Below are positions 1-8,417 of a stretch of 64,000 nt of DNA, piece after piece. The DNA comes from Pseudomonas sp. PH1b. Lineage in GTDB: Bacteria > Pseudomonadota > Gammaproteobacteria > Pseudomonadales > Pseudomonadaceae. The notes beneath the pieces were generated by a model that was not told where the DNA came from, searched no databases, and worked only from the letters and a program-made list of their open reading frames with translations. The stretch lies in NCBI RefSeq assembly GCF_000633395.1, contig NZ_AYMU01000004.1, positions 490,317-554,316 on the forward strand, read 5' to 3'. The translations under genes were made by a program, and so were the position numbers. Numbering within the stretch: the first letter of the stretch is position 1; each line of letters begins with the position of its first letter.

Positions 1-989
1 TGCGCCTGCTGCTGGGCATCGCCGAAGCCGGGCTGTTCCCCGGGGTCATGCTGTACCTGACTTACTGGTTCGACCAGCAACAGCGGGCCCGGGCCACGGG
101 CTACTTTTTACTCGGGGTGTGCCTGGCCAACATCATCGGTGGCCCACTGGGCGCGGCACTGATGAAAATGGATGGGCTCTTGGGCTGGCACGGCTGGCAG
201 TGGATGTTTTTGCTCGAAGGGCTGCCGGCGGTGTTTTTCGCCTGGGTGGTCTGGCGGCGCCTGCCGGATCGTCCCAGCCACGCACCCTGGCTCACTGCCG
301 AGGAAGCCCAGGCCATCGAACAACGCCTGGCCCGTGAGGCCGACGAGGGGGCGGGGCAGGCTGGGCACTCGTTCAGGCAATGCTTCACGCCACAGATCCT
401 GCTGGCGATCTTCGTCTACTTCTGTCACCAGATAACCCTCTACACGGTGATCTTTTTCCTCCCCAGCATCATCAGCAAGTACGGCGCCCTGAGCCTCATG
501 AGTGTCGGCCTGCTGACCTCGCTGCCGTGGCTCGCCGCGGCCCTGGGGGCAATCAGCCTGCCGCGCCTGGCCACCGACCCACAGCGCGCCCGGCGCTTGC
601 TGGTCAGTGGTTTGCTGGTGATGGCGGCGGGGCTGCTGATCGCCGCGTTTTCCGGGCCGGTCCTCAGCCTGCTGGGCTTCTGCGTGGCGGCGCTGATGTT
701 CTTCGTGGTGCAGTCGATCATCTTCCTGTACCCGGCGTCGCGGCTCAAAGGTGCGGCCCTGGCCGGCGGCCTGGGTTTCGTCAACTCCTGCGGGCTGCTG
801 GGCGGGTTTGTCGGTCCCTCGGTGATGGGAGTGATCGAGATGAGCACGGGCGATGCCATGAACGGCCTTAAGGTGATTGCCCTGGTGTTGCTGATCGCTG
901 CCGTGGCGGCCTTGCGTCTGCGCCAGGGCCAGGAAGACCGGCGCCCCGTGGCGGCGACGGCGAAGGGCTCCCTGAGCAAGTCCTGCTGA
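1..989 (+). CDS. MFS transporter, anion:cation symporter (ACS) type, 5'-truncated by window
   Basis: The reading frame is open from the first bases (frame beginning at position 3), so the gene starts outside the window; the first visible residues RLLLGIAEAGLFPG are the typical fourth-helix region of the ACS branch of the major facilitator superfamily. About 329 residues remain, with roughly eight hydrophobic helices and a central hydrophilic loop around window positions 260-380. ACS members import organic anions such as glucarate, phthalate, tartrate or 4-hydroxyphenylacetate; the substrate cannot be read here. The stop is TGA at 987-989. A LysR gene follows 99 bp downstream on the same strand and may control it, which is inference. 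Confidence 0.9.
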   Translation, partial: RLLLGIAEAGLFPGVMLYLTYWFDQQQRARATGYFLLGVCLANIIGGPLGAALMKMDGLLGWHGWQWMFLLEGLPAVFFAWVVWRRLPDRPSHAPWLTAEEAQAIEQRLAREADEGAGQAGHSFRQCFTPQILLAIFVYFCHQITLYTVIFFLPSIISKYGALSLMSVGLLTSLPWLAAALGAISLPRLATDPQRARRLLVSGLLVMAAGLLIAAFSGPVLSLLGFCVAALMFFVVQSIIFLYPASRLKGAALAGGLGFVNSCGLLGGFVGPSVMGVIEMSTGDAMNGLKVIALVLLIAAVAALRLRQGQEDRRPVAATAKGSLSKSC

Positions 990-1088
990 GTCGCCTGTGA
1001 GCGCTGGCGTCCGGTCGCAGATCTTGCCTGGACGCCAACCCCCGGCCCTTTCTACACTGAGCACCGTCTGGGGAATGGGGCATCGCCG

Positions 1089-2018
1089 ATGAATCGCAAT
1101 GAACTGCGCAAGGCCGACATCAATCTGATGGTGGTGTTCGAGGCGCTGATGCTTGAGCGCAACGTCACCCGGGTGGCGGAAAAACTGTTTCTCGGCCAGC
1201 CCACCATCAGCTCGGCCCTCAATCGCCTGCGGGCGATGTTCAATGATCCGCTATTCATCCGCGTTGGCCATCGCATGGAGCCCACGGCCCGTGCCGAGCA
1301 GATCATCCAGCACCTGTCGCCGGCCCTGGATGCGCTGTCCTCGGCCCTGAGCCTGACCCACGATTTCGACCCCGCCAGCAGCACCATGACTTTTCGCATC
1401 GGTCTTTCCGACGATGTCGAGTTCGGCCTGCTGCCGCCCTTGCTGCGGGCCTTGCGTCAGGAGGCACCGCAGGTGGTGGTCGTGGTCCAGCACGTGGATT
1501 ACTGGCGGATTCCCGACCTGCTGGCCTCCGGCGACATCACCGTCGGCATCAGCCAGCCCCGTGGCCTGCCGGCCAATGCCAAGCGCAAGCTGCTGCGCCA
1601 TATCCAGCCCAGCGTGCTGCGGGCCGATGCCAGCGACACGCCGCTGACCCTGGACGAGTATTGCCAGCGCCCCCATGTGCTGGTGTCCCATACCGCCAAC
1701 GTGTCCGGTTTTGCCGATGAGTGGCTGGCGGAGATCGGCCGCACCCGCCAGGTGGTGCTCTCGGTGCCGCAGTACAGCTCGTTGCCGGCCTTGCTCGCCG
1801 GTACCAAGCTGATTGCCAGCCTGCCCGATTATGCCGCGGCGGCCATGGCGGCCTCGGGGCAGTTGTACTGCGAGCCGTTCCCGTTCAAGACCCCGACCCT
1901 GGATCTGTCCATGGTCTGGCTCAGCCATGTCGACACCGACCCTGCCGAGCGCTGGCTGCGTTCGCGCCTGGAGGCTTTCATGAGCGAACGGGCTCCCCTG
2001 GCAGTGGCCGGCTCCTGA
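1089..2018 (+). CDS. LysR-family transcriptional regulator
   Basis: Length 309 aa, normal for LysR. The N-terminal winged HTH (about residues 8-66) has the NVTRVAEKLFLGQPTISSAL pattern, followed by FIRVGHRMEPT and a periplasmic-binding-protein-like effector domain. The N-terminus (DINLMVVFEALMLERNVT) resembles the NodD/NahR-like subgroup rather than the CynR subgroup. It follows the ACS transporter gene on the same strand, so it may be a local regulator, but no effector can be inferred. The ATG at 1089 is the only sensible start. Confidence 0.9.
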   Translation: MNRNELRKADINLMVVFEALMLERNVTRVAEKLFLGQPTISSALNRLRAMFNDPLFIRVGHRMEPTARAEQIIQHLSPALDALSSALSLTHDFDPASSTMTFRIGLSDDVEFGLLPPLLRALRQEAPQVVVVVQHVDYWRIPDLLASGDITVGISQPRGLPANAKRKLLRHIQPSVLRADASDTPLTLDEYCQRPHVLVSHTANVSGFADEWLAEIGRTRQVVLSVPQYSSLPALLAGTKLIASLPDYAAAAMAASGQLYCEPFPFKTPTLDLSMVWLSHVDTDPAERWLRSRLEAFMSERAPLAVAGS

Positions 2019-2105
2019 TAGGCCCCGGCGGCTTGGCGTTGTTCCCGGCTGGCTGCTTTGCTGGGTGAGTCCCCTGTTCAAACCTCAGATCTGCGGAGAG
2101 TGTCC

Positions 2106-3299
2106 ATGAGTCGTTCCCGTTCCCTGTTGCGTGGGCGTGGCAGCCACGACAGCGGCAAGGTTGGCATGGTCGAGCTGTTCTTCGACCTGGTGTTCGTGTT
2201 CGCCGTGACCCAGCTGTCCCACGCGTTGCTGGCGCACCTGTCCCTGGGCGGGGCGTTGCAGGTGGCCCTGCTGATGGTGGCGGTGTGGTGGGTGTGGATC
2301 TTCACCTCGTGGATCACCAACTGGCTGGACCCGGAAACCCTGCCGATCCGCCTCGGGCTGTTCGTGCTGATGGTGGCCGGGCTGTTGCTGTCTTCCTCGA
2401 TCCCCCAGGCCTTTGGCGAGCGCGGCCTGCTGTTCGCCGGGGCCTATGTGTTCATGCAGGTGGGGCGCACCGCCTATTCGTTGTGGGCGGTGCGGGGCGA
2501 GGCGTTGAACATGACCCGCAACTTCCAGCGGATTCTCCTGTGGCTGATGTTCTCGGGCCTCTTCTGGATCGCTGGCGGCCTGCTGGACGGGCCTCAGCGG
2601 CTGTTGTGCTGGGGGCTGGCCCTGACCATCGAAGTGCTATCGCCGTCGCTGTATTTCTGGGTCCCGGGGCTGGGCCGCTCGACCCTCGAGGACTGGAACG
2701 TCGAAGGCAATCACATGGCCGAGCGCTGCGGCCTGTTCGTGATCATTGCCCTGGGCGAGTCGCTGCTGGTCACCGGCGCGACCTTCGCCGAGCTGCGCAC
2801 CAGCGTCCAGGGCGTGCTGGGTTTCGTGGTGGCGGTGCTGGGCAGCATCGCCATGTGGTGGGTGTATTTCGACAGCGGCGCCGAGCGCGCCCACCACCGC
2901 ATAGCCCACTCCGACGACCCGGGACGCCAGGCCCGGATCGCCTACACCTACCTGCACCTGCTGATCGTCGCCGGGATCATTGTCAGCGCCGTGGCCGATG
3001 AGCTGGTGCTGGTGCATCCGGACCACGCCAGCCCAGCCGGGGGGCTGGTGATCATCGGCGGTCCCTGGCTGTTCCTGCTGGGCTGCGCGCTGTTCAAGTG
3101 GGTGATGAACGATCGGCTGTTGCCGCCGTTGTCGCACCTGGCGGGGCTGGGCTGTTTGCTGCTGTTGTTGTTGCCGGCGGCCTGGAGCCAGGTGTTTTCC
3201 GCACTGGCCCTGGGCAGCCTGACCACCCTGGTGATGGTGCTCGTGGCGGCCTGGGAAACCCTGGCGCTGCGTGAACGGGTGGCCACGGCCGGGCAATAG
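2106..3299 (+). CDS. LtrA-family (low temperature requirement A) membrane protein
   Basis: Length 397 aa from the ATG at 2106, which has a purine-rich site (CGGAGAG) just upstream; an earlier in-frame start at 2058 lacks one. The N-terminal signature VELFFDLVFVFAVTQLSH is diagnostic for the LtrA family (Pfam LtrA). The rest is a chain of about ten or more hydrophobic helices with an interspersed conserved histidine/glutamate stretch (EGNHMAERCGLFVIIALGES). LtrA was named from a Listeria cold-growth mutant; its biochemical activity is unknown. It stands alone between a LysR gene and a tautomerase gene. Confidence 0.88.
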   Translation: MSRSRSLLRGRGSHDSGKVGMVELFFDLVFVFAVTQLSHALLAHLSLGGALQVALLMVAVWWVWIFTSWITNWLDPETLPIRLGLFVLMVAGLLLSSSIPQAFGERGLLFAGAYVFMQVGRTAYSLWAVRGEALNMTRNFQRILLWLMFSGLFWIAGGLLDGPQRLLCWGLALTIEVLSPSLYFWVPGLGRSTLEDWNVEGNHMAERCGLFVIIALGESLLVTGATFAELRTSVQGVLGFVVAVLGSIAMWWVYFDSGAERAHHRIAHSDDPGRQARIAYTYLHLLIVAGIIVSAVADELVLVHPDHASPAGGLVIIGGPWLFLLGCALFKWVMNDRLLPPLSHLAGLGCLLLLLLPAAWSQVFSALALGSLTTLVMVLVAAWETLALRERVATAGQ

Positions 3300-3379
3300 G
3301 GCCAAGGGCTAATGCGACCGGGGGGCGGCCTTGTGTAGTATGGAGCGCCTTTTACCCCTGACTGACCGGGAGCTCTGCC

Positions 3380-3739
3380 ATGCCGCACCTGTACATGGAA
3401 TACACCGCCAACCTGCCCCAGCTGGACGTCGACAAAGCGCTGTTGCGGCTCAACCACGGGCTGGTGGCATCCGGGCAGTTTTCCGATGAATTCGACATCA
3501 AGAGTCGGGCGCTGAAAGTCGAGTCGTTCCGGGTCGGTACGGGCCTGGGCGAGCGGGCTTTCGTCCACGTCAAGCTGGCCCTGCTCAGCGGCCGTTCGCC
3601 GGAGATCAAGAAGCAGCTGTCCGAGAGCCTGCTGGCAGTGCTGCAGGACCTGGCGCCCTGGCCGACCCAGCTTCAGGTGCAGTTGTGCGTGGAGATCATC
3701 GACATCGATCGTGCGGCCTACAGCAAGTCCACCAGCTGA
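3380..3739 (+). CDS. 5-carboxymethyl-2-hydroxymuconate Delta-isomerase family protein
   Basis: Length 119 aa, matching the CHMI (HpaF/HpcD) family, part of the tautomerase superfamily that uses the amino-terminal proline exposed after removal of Met. The protein begins MPHLYMEYTANL, with Pro in position 2. Homologues isomerise 5-carboxymethyl-2-hydroxymuconate in homoprotocatechuate (4-hydroxyphenylacetate) degradation. No other hpa gene is visible nearby, so it is an orphan whose substrate may differ. It ends a few bases before the end of a convergent LysR gene. Confidence 0.88.
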   Translation: MPHLYMEYTANLPQLDVDKALLRLNHGLVASGQFSDEFDIKSRALKVESFRVGTGLGERAFVHVKLALLSGRSPEIKKQLSESLLAVLQDLAPWPTQLQVQLCVEIIDIDRAAYSKSTS

Positions 3740-3745
3740 CGCTGA

Positions 3746-4705
3746 CTAGCTCAGTTCCAGTTCGGCACAGACCTTGACCACCTGTTCGCGGAGCCAGGTC
3801 TGTGCGCTGTCCTGATCGGTGCGCTGGCTCCACTGCATGTCCAGGGTGAAGCCGGGCAGGCCGCTGGGGGCCTCGCAGTGATTGAACACCGCTTCATTGG
3901 CCAGCAACGCCTGGATGCGCCGCGGCAGGGTGAGGATGAAATCGGTGCCGGTGATCATCTTCAACGCCGCACTGTAGCTGTTGGAACGGGCGACGATCTG
4001 CCGCTTGTGGGCCTGCCGGGCCAGCCAGCCATCCACCATGTTGCTGTCCGAAGTCCAGGGCGTGGGAAACACATGACGCCGCTCGATGAAGGACTGCAGG
4101 CTGAATCGCGGTTCCTGGGGCGGTGTCGCACGCTTGTCGAAGACGCACACCAGGTCGTCCTCCAGCAGCATCTGCGACTTGAAGTCGGCATGACTGCGGT
4201 GGAAGTTCGGGCCGAAGCAGATCACCAGGTCGACACTGCCATCGCGCAGCTCTTCGGCGGGAATGTCGCTCTCCAGCTTCTGCACATTGACCGTCACCGG
4301 CAGGTCGGCATAGTCGAAGCCCCTGAGCAGGCGTGGCAGGATCAGCAGCTCGAAGTACTCCGGGGCGCAGAGGGTGAAGGTCACCGCCTGGCGGATCGGA
4401 TCGAAGGCCGGGACGCCGCTGTGGCAGAGGTTGATGCTCTCGAGGATCTTCAGCACGTGGCCGTACATGCTGGTGGCCTTGTAGGTCGGGCGCATGCCGG
4501 TGCGGGTGTGGATGAACAGCTCGTCCTCGAAGCCGTTGCGCAGTTTCTTCAGGCAGTAGCTGACCGTCGACTGGCTGACACAGAGGGTTTCCGACACCCC
4601 GGTGACACTGCTTTGCTCGTACACGGCGATAAAGACCATGAGGTCCTGCATGTCGAGTTTTCTGAGCACATTGCTGATGAGCATCCGTTCCATCCCGCTG
4701 GGCAC
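3746..4705 (-). CDS. LysR-family transcriptional regulator
   Basis: Length 319 aa from a GTG at 4705. ATG codons at 4693 and 4684 are also possible; none has a strong ribosome site, so the start is uncertain by seven codons. The HTH region has LCVSQSTVSYCLKKLR and then FEDELFIHTRTGMRPT, similar in layout to NodD-like LysR proteins. The C-terminal effector domain is complete. It lies upstream of and in the same orientation as neither neighbour transporter operon promoter, so its target is unclear. It could act on the LtrA/tautomerase region or elsewhere. Confidence 0.87.
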   Translation of the reverse strand: MPSGMERMLISNVLRKLDMQDLMVFIAVYEQSSVTGVSETLCVSQSTVSYCLKKLRNGFEDELFIHTRTGMRPTYKATSMYGHVLKILESINLCHSGVPAFDPIRQAVTFTLCAPEYFELLILPRLLRGFDYADLPVTVNVQKLESDIPAEELRDGSVDLVICFGPNFHRSHADFKSQMLLEDDLVCVFDKRATPPQEPRFSLQSFIERRHVFPTPWTSDSNMVDGWLARQAHKRQIVARSNSYSAALKMITGTDFILTLPRRIQALLANEAVFNHCEAPSGLPGFTLDMQWSQRTDQDSAQTWLREQVVKVCAELELS

Positions 4706-4863
4706 CTGGCGCCGGTGGCGCCAAACCGGGTCGATGCTAGCGGAACGATCGTCCTAGTTAAATGCCCGGGGGCGGGATTCGCGGACAGCATCGGGACATT
4801 AATTTCCGATAATACGACCTGCGCCTTTTCTGCCGGCAAATGCGCGTCCGGCAGCGGGCATTT

Positions 4864-5772
4864 TCAGGCCGTGGCGGTGCTCGGTCGGCTGCTGCGCACC
4901 AGCCCGAACATGCCCAGGGCCACCAGCAGCGCACCGAGTAATTCTCCGGGGCGGGGAGGCTGGCCCAGCCACAGCCAGTGGAACAGGGTCAGGCACAGGG
5001 TGCTCAGGTAGATGTAGGAAATCACCGTGGACGGAGCGATCACCCCAATCGCCCGGTGCAACAGCCAGAAGGTCGCCAGGGTGGCGAACAGGGCCAGGTA
5101 CAGCAGCCACAGCAGGTCGTTGCCACTCAGCAGCACGCCACTGCGCCAGCCGCCACTGGCCAGGCTCGTGACAAACAGGAACAGCGCACCGAAGAGCATG
5201 TTCCAGAAGGTCATGGCGACCGGGCTGCGACCCTGCAGGCTGTGGGCCTTGAAGCGCTGGCTGAGGGGCGAGTACAGGGCCATGGCCAGGCAACCCAGGG
5301 CGTACACCCCCATGGCGTACAGCGATGGCAGTTGCCCGGCGGCTCCCCCTTTGAGAATCAGCAGCAGGGCCCCGGCGCCGGCCACCAGCATTGGCAGCAA
5401 TCGGCGTTGCTGGCCGTTGCCGGGCAGCAGCCAGGCCTCGAACAGCAGCGTCAGCAAGGGCACCAGCGTGAACAGGGTCCCGGTATTGACGGCCGAGGTG
5501 TAGCGCAGTGCCTCGAACAGCGAACCGAAGTACAGCGCCAGCAACAACCCGAGCACCGCATGGGCGCGCAAGCCGGCCAGGGTCGTTGGCGAGGTGCCTT
5601 TGAGCCACAGCAGGGGCAGGAACATCAGCGCCGAGAACAGCAGGCGCAGGGCGGTCAGCAGCACCGGGTCGATGGCCTGGCTGACCTGGGCCGCGGCGAA
5701 GAACGAGGCGGCGATCAGCAGGGTCCAGAGCAGCATGCCGAGGTTGGCCTGGGTAAAGCTCACAGGGTTCAT
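4864..5772 (-). CDS. EamA/DMT-family transporter, last gene of the cyanate cluster
   Basis: Length 302 aa from ATG 5772, which is preceded by a good GGGAGG ribosome site; a TTG one codon earlier is less likely. Ten hydrophobic helices form two EamA repeats of about 130 residues each, a layout of small-metabolite exporters. It starts 25 bp after the end of the CynX-like MFS gene on the same strand, so both are probably co-transcribed downstream of cynT-cynS. An export or uptake role linked to cyanate or its products is inference from position only. Confidence 0.86.
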   Translation of the reverse strand: MNPVSFTQANLGMLLWTLLIAASFFAAAQVSQAIDPVLLTALRLLFSALMFLPLLWLKGTSPTTLAGLRAHAVLGLLLALYFGSLFEALRYTSAVNTGTLFTLVPLLTLLFEAWLLPGNGQQRRLLPMLVAGAGALLLILKGGAAGQLPSLYAMGVYALGCLAMALYSPLSQRFKAHSLQGRSPVAMTFWNMLFGALFLFVTSLASGGWRSGVLLSGNDLLWLLYLALFATLATFWLLHRAIGVIAPSTVISYIYLSTLCLTLFHWLWLGQPPRPGELLGALLVALGMFGLVRSSRPSTATA

Positions 5773-5797
5773 CAACGCCTCCCGGACGTCTGGTGCT

Positions 5798-6982
5798 TCA
5801 GCGGATGTGCTGGGCGTAGTGGCGTGGATTGAAACGCAGCACCATGAGGATCATCAGCAGCATCACCGCGGTCAGCGACCACCAGGCCCATTCGAAGCTG
5901 CCGAGCTGGTCGCGGATCATCCCCGCCAGCAGCGGCGACAGGCCGGCGATCAGGTAGCCGATGCCCTGCACGAAGGCGGTCAGGCCGCCGGCGCGACGCG
6001 GGTCGGGCAAGTGATCGAGGGAGACGATCAGGCTCATGGGAAACAACCCGCCAATGCCCAGGCCCAGCAGGCACGGCCAGAGCAGGCTGAGGTGTTGCGG
6101 GCTGAGGATCAGGCCGCAGAACCCGGCGATGATCAGCAGCAACAGGATCACCAGCACCCGGCGCCGATCCTGGCTGCGGTTGGCGATGGCCGGCGTGACC
6201 AGCCCGGAGATCACTTCCATGGCGGTGAGAAAACCCAGCAACAGGCCGGCGTTCTGTTCGCTCCAGCCGTTCTCCACGTAATAGGGCGCCAGCCAGGCCA
6301 GCACGCAGGTGTAGGAGGCGGTGCCGAGGCCGAAGAACACCGCCAGCAGCCAGGCTCGACGGTTGCCGACAAAGGATTCGCGCCCGGCGCTGGCGGCGGG
6401 CAGGCGGGGCAGGGCGGATCGTTGGGCGTACCAGAACCCCAGGGCCAGCAGGGCCAGGGCGGCCCAGATCGCCAGCGCCAGGCGCCAGCTGCCGCTGTGA
6501 TTCATCACCAGTGGGGCAAAGGACGCCGCAATGGCCGCGCCGCCCATGATCGAGGTGACATACAGGCCCATGAACAGCGAGACGTTGTCGGCAAAGCGCG
6601 ACTTGATCAGCGCCGGCATCAGGGCCTGGATCAGGGCGATGCCGATGCCCGCCAGTACCGCGCTGAGAATCAGCTCGGCCGCCGAGTCCATGAACAGCCG
6701 CGAGACCGTGGCCAGGCCGATGATCAACAGCGACAGGACCACGGTACGGTGTTCGCCCAGGCGCTGGCTGATGCCCATGCCGAAGAACATCGCCAGGCCC
6801 ATGGCCATGACCGGCAGCATGGTCAGCAAGGAGGCCAGGCTGAAACTCAGGGGGATTTCGCCACGGATGCCCGAGAGCAGGGGGCCGACAGCGGCCATTG
6901 ACGGTCGCAGATTGAGCGCCACCAGCACCACACTGGCCATCAGCCAGAGGGCGGGGCGGGAGTTTGCACGCACGTTTTCCAT
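5798..6982 (-). CDS. cynX: CynX/NimT-family MFS transporter
   Basis: Length 394 aa from ATG 6982 (site GAAGG seven bases upstream). The N-terminal pattern NLRPSMAAVGPLL followed by SFSLASLLTMLPVMAMG is the hallmark of the CynX/NimT branch of the MFS, which includes the proposed E. coli cyanate transporter and nitroimidazole exporters. Twelve hydrophobic segments can be followed. It lies behind cynT-cynS on the same strand, separated from cynS by 160 bp that hold a strong hairpin. The symbol is given on family and context; cyanate transport is not demonstrated by sequence. Confidence 0.82.
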   Translation of the reverse strand: MENVRANSRPALWLMASVVLVALNLRPSMAAVGPLLSGIRGEIPLSFSLASLLTMLPVMAMGLAMFFGMGISQRLGEHRTVVLSLLIIGLATVSRLFMDSAAELILSAVLAGIGIALIQALMPALIKSRFADNVSLFMGLYVTSIMGGAAIAASFAPLVMNHSGSWRLALAIWAALALLALGFWYAQRSALPRLPAASAGRESFVGNRRAWLLAVFFGLGTASYTCVLAWLAPYYVENGWSEQNAGLLLGFLTAMEVISGLVTPAIANRSQDRRRVLVILLLLIIAGFCGLILSPQHLSLLWPCLLGLGIGGLFPMSLIVSLDHLPDPRRAGGLTAFVQGIGYLIAGLSPLLAGMIRDQLGSFEWAWWSLTAVMLLMILMVLRFNPRHYAQHIR

Positions 6983-7089
6983 AATCAGGCCTTCAAGGAA
7001 CAGGGGCTGATTAGGCGTTGGCGGGCGGGGGAGGGGCAAATCAGAAAGTCTGCAGGGCGACCTAAAAACTAAATAGCAGAGCAGCAGCT

Positions 7090-7134
7090 GCAAGCTTCAA
7101 GCGGCAAGCTTGAGGCTTGCGGCTTGAAGCTTGC
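7090..7134. repeat. Near-perfect 20-bp hairpin between cynS and the CynX-like gene
   Basis: Left arm 7090-7109 and right arm 7115-7134 pair over 20 bp with one mismatch around a five-base loop (7110-7114). The arms are themselves made of repeated AAGCTT/GCTTGC words. There is no long T-run, so it may be a processing or partial termination structure for the cynTS transcript rather than a full terminator. AAGCTT-rich hairpins of this type recur between Pseudomonas genes (from memory). Confidence 0.75.
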
Positions 7135-7142
7135 CGCTGCCC

Positions 7143-7613
7143 TTAGAACGGTTTGGTTGGCAGGTATTTGCCGTCCAGGGTGATCACGGCGCGGGAGCCA
7201 CCTTCGGGGTCTTCGACCTTCTTGATGTCCAGCTTGAAGTTGATGGCGCTGATGATGCCGTCGCCGAATTGTTCGTGGACCAGGGCCTTGAGGGTCGAGC
7301 CGTAGACCTGGAGCATTTCATAGAAGCGGTACACCGTCGGGTCGGTGGGGATGCCACCGGCGATGCTGCCGCGCAGCGGGATGCTCTGCAGCAGGCGGCT
7401 GGCGTCCTGGTCCAGGTCGAGCTTGGCGCACACCCGGTCGGCGGCCTCGGCGGGCAGGGCATGCTGGCCCAGCAGGGCAGCGGTGACGAAGGCCAGGCTC
7501 AGCCCGGTGCCGTCGGCAAGCTCCTGCCACGACAGATTCTTGCGCGCCTTGGCGTCGATGATGGTGTCGGCCAGGGCCAGGCGAGGGGCTTGGGCGAATT
7601 GTGATTGCAGCAT
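7143..7613 (-). CDS. cynS: Cyanate hydratase (cyanase)
   Basis: Length 156 aa, the exact length of E. coli CynS. The enzyme converts cyanate and bicarbonate to ammonia and CO2 (via carbamate) in a cytoplasmic decamer. The catalytic triad is visible at the canonical positions: Arg96 and Glu99 in YRFYE, and Ser122 in GIISAI. The N-terminal half is the helical HTH-like domain ([19 protein letters not shown]). It follows cynT by 36 bp on the same strand, so the carbonic anhydrase and cyanase are co-transcribed, as in E. coli. Confidence 0.98.
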   Translation of the reverse strand: MLQSQFAQAPRLALADTIIDAKARKNLSWQELADGTGLSLAFVTAALLGQHALPAEAADRVCAKLDLDQDASRLLQSIPLRGSIAGGIPTDPTVYRFYEMLQVYGSTLKALVHEQFGDGIISAINFKLDIKKVEDPEGGSRAVITLDGKYLPTKPF

Positions 7614-7649
7614 GGGGCGGTTCCTCTTGGGTGACGAAACGGGCGCTGT

Positions 7650-8309
7650 TCAGGCAGCGCTGGATGGGTGGCTGGCCAGGGCACAGGTGTGCGGGTGTTC
7701 GGCCAGGGAAACGAAGTGCTGATGGTTGCCGTCGAGGGCGGCGATGGCGCCGCTTTCGATGTCATACACCCAGCCGTGCAGGTTCAGCCGGCCCTGTGCC
7801 AGGGCCAGGGCTACCGAAGGGTGCGTCTTCAGGTTAGCCAGTTGGGCGATGACGTTGTCCCGTACCAGGGCATCCAGGTGTTCGGCGATGGAGCTGTGGT
7901 GGCGGGCGGCATTGATCACCCTGGCCGAGTCGGCGTGGCGCAGCCAACTGGCTACGGCGGGCAGGTGGTCGAGGCACGTGCACTTGGCAATGGCGGTCAT
8001 GGCGCCGCAGTCGGAGTGGCCACAGATGACGATATCGCTGACCCCCAGTACCGCCACTGCGTACTCCACGGTGGCCGACACGCCGCCGGGCTCGGGGCCG
8101 TAGCCGGGTACGATGTTGCCGGCGTTGCGGATCACGAACAGGTCGCCGGGTTCTTGCTGGGTCAGCAGTTCCGGAACCACCCGGCTGTCGGAGCAGGTGA
8201 TGAACAGCGTGCCCGGGTTCTGGGTACTGGCCAGTTGCTTGAACAGTGCGCTGCGCTGGGGAAAGGCTTCGCGCTGGAACTTGAGGAAGCCGTCGATGAT
8301 GTTCTGCAT
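7650..8309 (-). CDS. cynT: Beta-class carbonic anhydrase of the cyn operon
   Basis: Length 219 aa from ATG 8309, with an AAGGAG-type site just upstream; the in-frame upstream ATG at 8339 is poorer. Zinc ligands are at the E. coli CynT positions: Cys39 and Asp41 in TCSDSR, His98 and Cys101 in CGHSDCGA. It rehydrates CO2 so that bicarbonate, the co-substrate of cyanase, is not lost during cyanate breakdown. It is the first gene of the cynTS-MFS-EamA unit and is transcribed divergently from cynR. Confidence 0.97.
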   Translation of the reverse strand: MQNIIDGFLKFQREAFPQRSALFKQLASTQNPGTLFITCSDSRVVPELLTQQEPGDLFVIRNAGNIVPGYGPEPGGVSATVEYAVAVLGVSDIVICGHSDCGAMTAIAKCTCLDHLPAVASWLRHADSARVINAARHHSSIAEHLDALVRDNVIAQLANLKTHPSVALALAQGRLNLHGWVYDIESGAIAALDGNHQHFVSLAEHPHTCALASHPSSAA

Positions 8310-8355
8310 GGGGTTCTCCTTGCGTCGCTGATGGGGCAAGGATGGGAGTTTTCGG

Positions 8356-8406
8356 CTATAGGGTCCAAGATCGGTTTATTATGCTTTCCATAAGTACTGC
8401 CTATAG
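8356..8406. promoter_or_regulatory. cynR-cynT intergenic operator: LysR box TTATG-N5-CATAA
   Basis: The 108-bp region between cynT and cynR contains a perfect interrupted palindrome TTATGCTTTCCATAA at 8379-8393. It fits the LysR T-N11-A rule (T8380, A8392). Two CTATAG hexamers flank it at 8356-8361 and 8401-8406, 45 bp apart. This is the expected site of CynR autoregulation and cyanate-dependent activation of cynT; binding is inferred from the pattern and the divergent layout. Confidence 0.7.
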
Positions 8407-8417
8407 TTGGAGCCGTC

